Shown here piece by piece: positions 1 through 7,096 of a stretch of 8,566 nucleotides of DNA (the first letter of the stretch is position 1; every line of letters starts with the position of its first letter). The notes beneath the pieces were generated by a model. That model searched no databases, was not told where the DNA came from, and worked only from the letters and a program-made list of their open reading frames with translations. This stretch comes from Bacteroides ovatus (GTDB taxonomy: Bacteria; Bacteroidota; Bacteroidia; Bacteroidales; Bacteroidaceae). Location of the stretch: contig JAUUNK010000222.1 in assembly GCA_030844565.1 (NCBI GenBank), forward strand, positions 1 through 8,566. The letters run 5' to 3'. The position numbers and the translations under genes were made by a program.

Positions 1-1
1 C

Positions 2-1087
2 CCCTATCCTCAGGGAAGTGGCGGAATAGACCCTTTCAAATCCTATCAGCAATGCTTCAATGGAGAAATCACTGCGTCTAAGAATCCCGAGTTTATATTT
101 ACCCGCCAAAGTTATACCGGAAACGATCTGAATGATATAGCCAAACATGCAGCGCCTAGGCAGATGAACGGCTGGAATACGATTGCCACCACTCTTAAGC
201 AAGAGAAAGCTTATTTGATGTGCGACGGCAACCCTATCACCGCCTCCAGCACCGAATATCCTTATCAAACCAAAGGATTCTCTCTGTCTAACTCTGATTA
301 TCCCTATATCGGGGCCAATGTTTCACTACGGTATGCCAATCGGGAACCCCGCCTGTATGCTTCATTGGCATTCAACGGTTCTGTGTGGGAAAACGGGAGC
401 ACCACGGAAACCCAGAAAATCGGACTACAATATTTCTATTATAAGAACGACCCCAGCGGAAAGAGATTGTCTGAACCGGACTTCTACCTGAGAACAGGAA
501 TTGGAGTGAAAAAGTATTATCACCCCGACGACTCGTGGAACACAGGCGGGCAATTGAAATACAAAGTGGAGCCTACCATCCGTTATGCAGACGTCTTACT
601 GTGGTATGCCGAAGCCCTGAATGAACTTGTTTCCGGACAGACTTACCAGATACCCTCTTATAATGACCAGACAATGATAGAAGTAAAGAGAGAAACCGGT
701 TCGGTGGAATCCGGAAAAGGCATGCGTTACGGATTCAGCCGGGTGCGTTTCAGAGCAGGATTGCCCGACTTACCGGATGCGGTGTATGCCGACTATGAGT
801 CATTCAAGAAAGAACTAAAGCGTGAACGCCAAGTAGAATTTTTCCTCGAATCTTCCCGCTACTTCGACCTGCGCCGGTGGAAAGACGCTGAAGTGGAAGA
901 AGGAGCTCCGGTGATGGGACTCAACGTGGATAAAAACAATTCGGATGAACAGAGACCACTCTTCTATGAAGAAAGATTGGCTGAGATGCCAAAGATATTT
1001 CTTCCCAAAATGTACCTGTGGCCCATTCCAAAGGGAGAACTGAAAAAGAATAAGAAACTGACACAAAACCCCGGTTGGGAAAAATAA
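2..1087 (+). CDS. SusD/RagB-family outer-membrane glycan-binding lipoprotein, 5' end outside window
   Basis: This is the C-terminal 361 residues of a SusD-like protein. The reading frame is open from base 2, so the gene starts upstream and the first in-window ATG (164) is internal. SusD proteins sit on the outer membrane as lids of SusC TonB-dependent transporters and bind glycans. Visible family hallmarks are the segment ending in AYLMCDGNPI, which matches the usual AYEMKDGTPI region; the motif RERQVEFFLESSRYFDLRRW (821-880), the conserved C-terminal helix signature; and the terminal YLWPIPKGELKKN...TQNPGW (from 1013). The lipoprotein signal is not in the window. A susC gene is expected immediately upstream. 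The next gene starts 9 nt after the stop, so the two are almost certainly cotranscribed. Family membership is secure; the ligand cannot be read from sequence. Confidence 0.95.
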   Translation, partial: PYPQGSGGIDPFKSYQQCFNGEITASKNPEFIFTRQSYTGNDLNDIAKHAAPRQMNGWNTIATTLKQEKAYLMCDGNPITASSTEYPYQTKGFSLSNSDYPYIGANVSLRYANREPRLYASLAFNGSVWENGSTTETQKIGLQYFYYKNDPSGKRLSEPDFYLRTGIGVKKYYHPDDSWNTGGQLKYKVEPTIRYADVLLWYAEALNELVSGQTYQIPSYNDQTMIEVKRETGSVESGKGMRYGFSRVRFRAGLPDLPDAVYADYESFKKELKRERQVEFFLESSRYFDLRRWKDAEVEEGAPVMGLNVDKNNSDEQRPLFYEERLAEMPKIFLPKMYLWPIPKGELKKNKKLTQNPGWEK

Positions 1088-1096
1088 ATTCATATT

Positions 1097-2008
1097 ATGA
1101 GAAAACTTAATTCATATTTATGTATATTGCTGGTCACAATTATGACCGGATGCAATGAGTTGCCCGATGAGCAGTTTGAAAAGTATGCCATCATCATTAA
1201 AAACGGTTACCATGAATGGGAACTTTCTTATAAAGGAGAAGAGGAAATGACGGTCTGCGTCAGTGTAGCTCTTAGCGGTACTTCGATTTTGAAAGAAGAC
1301 GTGGAGGCGGAACTGGCAGTAATGCCGGCTAATCTGGAAGAATATAATTTTGATAAGTTCAGGTATGATGAGACCTCTTATTATCAACTTCTTCCCGAAG
1401 ATTGCTACGAGCTGGAAAGCAATAAGGTCATCATTCCCGCAGGTGAAGAATACGGCCTGCTTCCGGTAAAGTTTAAGATTGAGAAGATGAACAAATATCA
1501 TAATTATATTCTGCCTCTCGAGATTGTCTCCGTATCTAAGTATAGCATCGGAAAGAATGATTATAATAAAGCGCTTATGAATGTAGTTCTTAAAAATGAC
1601 TATTCGGGAAAGTATAGCCGGACGCTCGAACTGAATAGTTCCGAAGGGGGAATGCTGATAACAGGTGACCAAATGCTGCGGACCATCGATGCCAATACCT
1701 GTTATTTCACTGCCGCCTATCTCGACAAAGAGAGCGAGAAAGAATATTATAACATTAATATGATAGTCAACAGCGACAGCACCCTCACATTGACAGCAGT
1801 CAATCCTGACATCGAGCTTGAATATGCAGAGCCTAATAAAGAAAAGGATAATGAAAAGAATATCGTAGAAGTGAAAGAATTGGGAAAGGATTCGAAATCT
1901 ATGAAATTCTTCCTGGATTACTCTTATATCGATAAAAGCAATCCTGAGGCAGAACCTGTGAGAAGATATATCAAAGGATTCCTGTTGAGGGAGATAAAAG
2001 AGAACTAA
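1097..2008 (+). CDS. PUL accessory lipoprotein, DUF1735/DUF4361-like
   Basis: This is a 303-residue protein with a short N-terminal signal ending in a lipobox-like IMTGC, predicting a lipid-modified Cys19. The mature N-terminus CNELPDE carries acidic residues, compatible with surface export in Bacteroides. The layout fits PUL-associated lipoproteins of the BT_3987/BT_3044 type: an Ig-like DUF1735 domain at about residues 25-165, including the segment KVIIPAGEEYGLLPVKFKI, followed by a DUF4361-like beta-rich C-terminal half containing NDYSGKYSRTLELN near residue 165. Such proteins are encoded right after susD and are thought to bind glycan at the cell surface (SusE-like role). It lies 9 nt after susD and 19 nt before the propeller enzyme gene. 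No catalytic residues are recognisable. The domain assignment comes from remembered family patterns, not a search. A long antisense open frame covers this gene but has no independent support. Confidence 0.82.
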   Translation: MRKLNSYLCILLVTIMTGCNELPDEQFEKYAIIIKNGYHEWELSYKGEEEMTVCVSVALSGTSILKEDVEAELAVMPANLEEYNFDKFRYDETSYYQLLPEDCYELESNKVIIPAGEEYGLLPVKFKIEKMNKYHNYILPLEIVSVSKYSIGKNDYNKALMNVVLKNDYSGKYSRTLELNSSEGGMLITGDQMLRTIDANTCYFTAAYLDKESEKEYYNINMIVNSDSTLTLTAVNPDIELEYAEPNKEKDNEKNIVEVKELGKDSKSMKFFLDYSYIDKSNPEAEPVRRYIKGFLLREIKEN

Positions 2009-2027
2009 ACACAAAAGAATAAAGTAT

Positions 2028-4091
2028 ATGAATAAAAAATCATTAGCAGGTTGCTTGTTTCTAGGAATGTTGCTGAGCGGAGTAACTACCTCTTGCCAGC
2101 AGCAAGAAACGAAAGAACCTGCCCGCATCGCCTTGTTGAATAACTCCTGGAAGATGAACCTGCCGGAAACGGCCCAAGCAAAATTGGACGTCGGAATTCA
2201 CACGGACTCGCTGCCTCTCTTGAAGGATATAAAAAAGGGATTTACCATTCGCTTCACAGCCAACCTGGCAACTCCCACCTTCGACCGACACATTCTGGAG
2301 ATTCCTGGAGTGCTGGATGTTTGCCTTCGTCAGCACAATCCGCTAGACCGGAATAGACAGAACTATCCTACTTATAAGATGCCGGATGGCTCGGTTCCCG
2401 TTCTGGAAGCCGGGCTCGAATTGAAATCTCCGGTAGACGGGCATCTGGAACGGATGGTAACCGGTATTCCGCTTGCCATGTTGGATAAACCGCTGGGAGA
2501 GCATGAAGTGGTACTAAACTTCTCCGGTGTACGCTGGACCCTGTATGTAGACGGAAGACTGCTTGACAATGATTTTCCGCTAGGTTATCCTTCGCCTGAG
2601 AAGATGAAGAATTGGAAGATAGATTCACATTTTGTGTCACAGGCCGCATTGTTCCATCCTGCTATCCAGCCGGAACGGATGGCAGGAATCGACGCATCCA
2701 AACCACAAATACAATATTGGACTCCGCCCGGGCACAATGCCTGGGTGGGAGATGTAGTAAGCCTCTATCATGACGGAACCTATCATCTTTTCTATCTCTA
2801 CGACCGACGGGGGCATCAAAGTAAATTCGGTCGCGGAGGACATTATTTCGAACACCTTTCTACAAAAGACTTCCGCCACTGGACAGAACATGAAGCTGCC
2901 GTGCCTATCGAAGAACAATGGGAAACATTCGGCACAGGTACTCCGTTCATCTTCAAGGACCAGCTTTGCATAAGTTACGGTTACCATACAACCCGCATTT
3001 ATCCGCGGGAACAAACCACACTGCCCGAATTATATGAATATTTAGAGAAACATGGACATACCGGTTCTTTCGATCGTCATCAGATGTCCGGGGTAGCAGC
3101 CGGCTCTTCTTATTCGGTCAGTGAGGATGGCATACACTTCCGCAAAACAGGTATTTTGTTTCATCCTTGCGAAAACCCGAGTATCTATGTAGACCCGAAA
3201 GGAGAATTGAAAATGTTGGCTAATTATGGCGCCCGTGGCACATGGGCTTCGGATTCGGTAAGTGGCGGATGGCATTGCCTGGATGCTAACTTCCCTTTAG
3301 GCGGTGATTGCACTTTCTTCTTCCACTGGGGAGATTACGATTATATTATCGGAGGATTCACCCGTCTATGGTCTAAACTGACGGCACAACCGGATTCTAC
3401 CTATCGGGACATTGTGGCAGAAGGAACAGACTTTTATAATGGCTCATGTGTGCCCACTATTGCTGAAATATCGGACAACCGTTTCATCATGGCAGGTTGG
3501 ATGTGGATGAAGGCATGGGGAGGTCCCTTGGTAATCCACGAAATGGTGCAATTGCCGGAAGGACGAATCGGTACTAAATGGATGGACGAACTGATTCCGG
3601 CTCTTTCAACTAAGGTTACCACACTTTCAGGGAACTCCAATGAAGCGGAGACAGTACCATCCGGCTCTTTCTTGCTGGCTTTTGATGTAATTCCCGTTGC
3701 TTCGGACGGAAAACTGGCTGTGAATTTGTTGCCTTCCGCCGATAAGGGAATTCAAGATGGATGCGAGTGGCAACTGAATAATGCAGAAAAGCGTGCACAA
3801 TATGCTTTTGTCAATGACATTCCGGTGAGGGAACGTTCTTTGCGTGAAGGAGGAGCGCCTCAGCAAGGACGCAATTATGCCATAGAAAACCTTATAGACA
3901 CGGATAAACCGTTTACCGTGCGTATGATTGTAAAAGTTTCCGATAAGTTCGACGGTTCCATAGTAGATACCGAAATAGCCGGAAAGCGCACAATGGTCTC
4001 TTATCGTGAAAAGTTGACGGTAGAACGTTTGCAATTCAAGATGGAAAACATGGAAGTCAAGAATATCCGTTTAACTCCCTTGGCAGAATAA
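2028..4091 (+). CDS. Secreted lipoprotein glycosidase, divergent GH32/GH43-like beta-propeller with LamG-like N-terminal domain
   Basis: This 687-residue protein has an N-terminal signal ending TTSC, predicting lipidated Cys23. Residues about 45-205 look like a LamG/concanavalin-type sandwich (VVLNFSGVRWTLYVDG). Residues about 230-510 resemble a GH32 (clan GH-J) propeller: W239-V-G-D242 in the place of WMND, followed by YHLFYLYD (GH32 usually has YHLFYQYN); EHLSTKDFRHW; E382-N-P where GH32 has RDP; and D427-C-T-F-F where GH32 has ECPDLF. The C-terminal 150 residues look like a beta-sandwich whose DGSIVDTEIAGKRTMVSYR resembles the GH32 segment SSVEVFVNDG. GH32 enzymes cleave fructofuranosides by a retaining mechanism using Asp, Asp and Glu; here the second and third positions appear to be Asn and Asp. 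It is therefore a divergent relative, possibly with altered mechanism or substrate. GH43-type membership is the alternative. It is the last gene before the shared terminator. Confidence 0.75.
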   Translation: MNKKSLAGCLFLGMLLSGVTTSCQQQETKEPARIALLNNSWKMNLPETAQAKLDVGIHTDSLPLLKDIKKGFTIRFTANLATPTFDRHILEIPGVLDVCLRQHNPLDRNRQNYPTYKMPDGSVPVLEAGLELKSPVDGHLERMVTGIPLAMLDKPLGEHEVVLNFSGVRWTLYVDGRLLDNDFPLGYPSPEKMKNWKIDSHFVSQAALFHPAIQPERMAGIDASKPQIQYWTPPGHNAWVGDVVSLYHDGTYHLFYLYDRRGHQSKFGRGGHYFEHLSTKDFRHWTEHEAAVPIEEQWETFGTGTPFIFKDQLCISYGYHTTRIYPREQTTLPELYEYLEKHGHTGSFDRHQMSGVAAGSSYSVSEDGIHFRKTGILFHPCENPSIYVDPKGELKMLANYGARGTWASDSVSGGWHCLDANFPLGGDCTFFFHWGDYDYIIGGFTRLWSKLTAQPDSTYRDIVAEGTDFYNGSCVPTIAEISDNRFIMAGWMWMKAWGGPLVIHEMVQLPEGRIGTKWMDELIPALSTKVTTLSGNSNEAETVPSGSFLLAFDVIPVASDGKLAVNLLPSADKGIQDGCEWQLNNAEKRAQYAFVNDIPVRERSLREGGAPQQGRNYAIENLIDTDKPFTVRMIVKVSDKFDGSIVDTEIAGKRTMVSYREKLTVERLQFKMENMEVKNIRLTPLAE

Positions 4092-4100
4092 AACGTACAC

Positions 4101-4144
4101 TAAAGATAAACCTGATAAGCCCGGGCTTATCAGGTTTATCTTTA
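4101..4144. terminator. Bidirectional terminator: perfect 44-bp palindrome between convergent operons
   Basis: The arms 4101-4122 and 4123-4144 are exact reverse complements with no spacer, centred on CCCGGG. As RNA this folds into a stem of about 20 bp with a tight loop from either strand, and both 3' sides are U-rich (the + strand reads TTTATCTTTATCTTATT). It lies 9 nt after the stop of the + strand propeller gene. Its last three bases are the stop codon of the - strand GH172 gene, so one hairpin can end both transcripts. Confidence 0.93.
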
Positions 4145-5731
4145 TCTTATTGACGGAGGAAGAATATACAAAGCCTCTTTGCTATCGGAAGTATTTATCA
4201 TATTGGTCTCCAAATCGCCATACCAGAATATGGTAGACGCATAGTCCACTCTCCCACCATCCCAACTGATTAGCTCAAACTCAAATTGTAATCGCTGATT
4301 GAAAGGCACGATGTCCAGGTTCCGGGTGCGGACAAAGGTATTATAGCCCCGGGAAGCCTCATTATCTTCACGGGGAGCCCCACCAAAGGGATTGAAATAA
4401 GGATGAATAGGTGCAAAAGTAGTATTATAATAATCTTCCGTGCCACAACCGAAATGGGAAGGGAAATCTTCATTATCTATCCATATATGTTCGTCACCTT
4501 CGCCATACCAACGCGGACAATGATTATACAAAGAGAGCATGTCGCCTTTGAATATACCTCTCCCCTGCAAAGTTCCCATATTATAATCCAACCCTTGATT
4601 GGTTTCCAAACCATTTTCTTGTCTCCATCCGGCATGAAAATATAACGTATTGGCATACCATTTCCATGCAGAAATACAAGCTTCCATTTGAATGTGGGCA
4701 GAATTGCCGGAAAAGTTCTCTATTTCTACACAAGCTTTACGGCGATAAGGCATCACAAAGCGTAACTGAGAATATCCTTTGCCGTCTGCTTCGAGGTAGT
4801 AACTATGCACGGCAGGTGCTCCCATCCCCGCTCCCGTTAAATCGCTTAATGGCACACACACCGTCTGAACACCGTCAAAGGAAACCTTGACAATGAGGCT
4901 ACGCATTAAGGATGCATAAGCTGCCGAATCAACATCCGACACTCTGATAGAAAGGCTCCGAATAGCCTTTTCTCCCTCAGGAAGTTGCATTTGCAGAGAA
5001 GAACGGGCAGGCAATTCGCTTTCTTTTATTTCTGGGTTCGCCGTATAGGTTTCGGGATGCATCAGTTGTCCGCTAAGCTTTTGCATCTTCTCTTGCAAAG
5101 CCACTGCATCTTGAAGGCTGAAGGTCTGCACCTTTGTCCCTTTGGGATAAGTACGGCACGAAGCATGAAAGAAATAATCACGGTCCACGTTGTCTACCGT
5201 TATTTTACAGCTTCGCGCATAAGGAAGCGGATAATAGAAACTGCTTCCTTGCGTGGTGGAATAATGTTCGTGTTTATACAACAACCCTTCGGGAATGTTT
5301 ATCGGAAACTGAGAAATATCATAAGCCGGAATTAATATGGCAGCTTCCTTTTCTTCGTCAAAGTAGATGCGCAAATTGGCTCCGGCAGCACCGCCGGTAG
5401 TGAGTATACGGGTGATTACCCCTGGTCCCTCTTCATCAAATAATACTTTTTCCACTCGCCTGTTATTCGCTTCGTAACGTACAAATCCCGTATTATCCCG
5501 ATTGGCATGCCAAGAAGGAGTGCCTGGCAAAACCGACCTGCGATCATAGCTGGACACATGCCTGGTAGTAAATGCAGGGACCGGAAAACAGGGCTCTGCT
5601 TCTACAGAAATCATTTCTTCTGCCAAGGTTTCCAAGGTAATTTCATTCCCACCAGGCGGGTAGACCGGTTCTCTACAAGAACATACAGAGAAAAGAATCG
5701 CCAGGCCACATAAAGGAGTAAAAGTATTCAT
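4142..5731 (-). CDS. GH172 (DUF2961) family glycosidase, predicted lipoprotein
   Basis: This is a 529-residue protein of the DUF2961 family, now GH172. Characterised members include a difructose dianhydride I synthase/hydrolase (alpha-D-fructofuranosidase) from Bifidobacterium dentium and exo-D-arabinofuranosidases from D-arabinan degraders. Visible hallmarks are SYDRRSVLPGTPSWHANRDN near the N-terminus, FDEEGPGVITRI, the block GEGDEHIWIDNEDFPSHFG and GCGTEDYYNT, then the downstream Arg-rich jelly-roll strands. E411 (GEGDE) and E432 (GTEDYY) are 21 residues apart, the same spacing as the reported catalytic pair E270/E291 of the Bifidobacterium enzyme. A short hydrophobic N-terminus ends SVCSC (Cys19), suggesting a lipoprotein, although no Lys/Arg precedes the hydrophobic stretch. 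The start is fixed by an in-frame TGA three codons upstream. It is longer than the roughly 420-residue Bifidobacterium enzyme. It begins 17 nt after the kinase gene and is last in its operon. Confidence 0.92.
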   Translation of the reverse strand: MNTFTPLCGLAILFSVCSCREPVYPPGGNEITLETLAEEMISVEAEPCFPVPAFTTRHVSSYDRRSVLPGTPSWHANRDNTGFVRYEANNRRVEKVLFDEEGPGVITRILTTGGAAGANLRIYFDEEKEAAILIPAYDISQFPINIPEGLLYKHEHYSTTQGSSFYYPLPYARSCKITVDNVDRDYFFHASCRTYPKGTKVQTFSLQDAVALQEKMQKLSGQLMHPETYTANPEIKESELPARSSLQMQLPEGEKAIRSLSIRVSDVDSAAYASLMRSLIVKVSFDGVQTVCVPLSDLTGAGMGAPAVHSYYLEADGKGYSQLRFVMPYRRKACVEIENFSGNSAHIQMEACISAWKWYANTLYFHAGWRQENGLETNQGLDYNMGTLQGRGIFKGDMLSLYNHCPRWYGEGDEHIWIDNEDFPSHFGCGTEDYYNTTFAPIHPYFNPFGGAPREDNEASRGYNTFVRTRNLDIVPFNQRLQFEFELISWDGGRVDYASTIFWYGDLETNMINTSDSKEALYILPPSIR

Positions 5732-5748
5732 AACATATCATTTTAAGG

Positions 5749-7083
5749 TTAATAAACAAACTGATGGCTATATCCCCCTCCCACCATGCTGCACAAGCAA
5801 GCTCCGAAGGCCGCTTCTTCTTGAATCCCGGACAAGTGCATGGGGTATCCGAAGCATTCTTCAAATGCTTTTTGCAACAACGGATTCCTTTTAATCCCGT
5901 TTCCTGAACCTACTAAAATGGTTTTATCCTTTCTGACAGAGGGGGGTAATAACAGAAAATAATTATAAAGTCCCCGGCTAATCCCCTTAACAAAACCAAG
6001 AATTAAACTTTCAGGAGTAAAGTTGGAAGTGGATATATGGGTAATTTTCCCCTTTTCTTCCGGCTTTGTACGCGTACCGTTAAACAGGGTATCTACAATC
6101 ATATCATTTTCTGAATGCTCTTGATAAGAGACGGATGTCATTATTCTATATAAATCGGAACTACAGAGTTCTTTCCCGGCAAAGAGCTTCAACGTGTCGC
6201 CAAAGAATGCCCGTAACATACTAAAAGCACATCCGCCACAGAGAGCAGCACCCACCAGGATATATCCGCCGCCAGGCAAGGGACGGGTATCCAAAGATTC
6301 TATTTCTATATACCGCTCGGTGTAGATGGAAACTTGACTACTGGTCCCCACCGTTATATGAATAGAATGTTGAATATCCCGCACGGAACCCAGAAAACTT
6401 GCCTGGTTATCTCCGATAGCAGAATAAACGGGTATGCCCTCCCAATGACCGGCTAAGGAAGCCGAGGGTGCAACCCGGGGTAGCATAGAAGGTTCTATAC
6501 CTGCCTTTCGCAAGGCTTCCGTATCAAAAACGAACTTCTTTTTATCAAAAAATCCCAGGCTGGCAGCATTAGAAGAATCTATCAGCGGCGTGTTCCTTCC
6601 CGACAGTCTCATCACGGCATAGTCCATGATAGTGCAAAGCCCGGCTGCATTTGTGGGGACTAATCCATTTTTTATATTATATAAATGGGTGACCAGCCCA
6701 TATCCGGTAGCTACCGGATAACCGGTAACTTCTTTTAAGTAAGTGACATAATTCAATCCTTCTCTATAATTCAGATTGCCTCTGCCATCCTGCCAGGTAT
6801 ATAGCGGACTCACAGCATTACCTTGAGCGTCGACATATAGCATACCATGCATCTGTCCGGTTATTCCTATACCTTTAATATCTTTATACCTTTGCCTGAA
6901 CTCACGAATAATGTCAAACACAGTATCCATAATAACAGAAGCATCTTGTCTTTTCTCCCAACTATAAGGGGAAGGAAGATTTGCACAGTTCTCTTTAGTG
7001 ACGGAAACAACGTCATGCGTAGATGAATTGTAAACTACCCCACAAATGGAGCTTGTTCCTATATCAATTCCTATAAAGCACAT
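5749..7083 (-). CDS. FGGY-family carbohydrate kinase, sedoheptulokinase-like
   Basis: This is a 444-residue cytoplasmic sugar kinase of the FGGY family (COG1070 type). The N-terminal phosphate-binding loop is GIDIGTSS (residues 5-12). GQMHG is at 76-80, TWQDGR at 96-101, the expected catalytic-base Asp is D225 in AIGDNQASF, and the nucleotide-binding GSGNG starts at 392. Several motifs match human sedoheptulokinase SHPK better than xylulokinase: TWQDGR (xylulokinases usually have WND), PVATGYG, NAASLGFF, GDNQAS and THISTSNFTPESLILGFVKGISRGL. If correct, the reaction is ATP plus sedoheptulose to sedoheptulose 7-phosphate, which enters the pentose phosphate pathway directly; other ketoses such as fructose or ribulose are possible. 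The gene lies between permease and GH172 with gaps of 13 and 17 nt, so it is cotranscribed. Its start has GAAGAAAAT just upstream. FGGY kinase is secure; the substrate subgroup is a motif-based call. Confidence 0.93.
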   Translation of the reverse strand: MCFIGIDIGTSSICGVVYNSSTHDVVSVTKENCANLPSPYSWEKRQDASVIMDTVFDIIREFRQRYKDIKGIGITGQMHGMLYVDAQGNAVSPLYTWQDGRGNLNYREGLNYVTYLKEVTGYPVATGYGLVTHLYNIKNGLVPTNAAGLCTIMDYAVMRLSGRNTPLIDSSNAASLGFFDKKKFVFDTEALRKAGIEPSMLPRVAPSASLAGHWEGIPVYSAIGDNQASFLGSVRDIQHSIHITVGTSSQVSIYTERYIEIESLDTRPLPGGGYILVGAALCGGCAFSMLRAFFGDTLKLFAGKELCSSDLYRIMTSVSYQEHSENDMIVDTLFNGTRTKPEEKGKITHISTSNFTPESLILGFVKGISRGLYNYFLLLPPSVRKDKTILVGSGNGIKRNPLLQKAFEECFGYPMHLSGIQEEAAFGACLCSMVGGGYSHQFVY

Positions 7084-7096
7084 ATATTTTCTTCGT

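Noticed and set aside
164..1087. ATG at 164 as the true start of the SusD-like gene
   Set aside because: The same frame is open back to base 2 and encodes SusD-like sequence there (for example SYTGNDLNDIAKHAAP), with no signal peptide at 164. The gene begins outside the window.
1118..2128. Long antisense open frame of 336 codons opposite the DUF1735-like gene
   Set aside because: It lies fully against a well-supported lipoprotein gene and the beginning of the next one, its product is hydrophobic and low in complexity, and it has no recognisable domain. It is a by-product of codon composition on the coding strand.
3627..4034. Antisense open frame of 135 codons within the propeller gene
   Set aside because: It is contained in the C-terminal beta-sandwich coding region of the + strand gene and shows no domain or ribosome-binding sequence.
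5749..7083. Xylulokinase (xylB) as the name for the FGGY kinase
   Set aside because: The WQDGR, NAASLGFF and GDNQAS motifs fit the sedoheptulokinase pattern better, and there is no xylose isomerase nearby. The name is withheld because the substrate is not proven.
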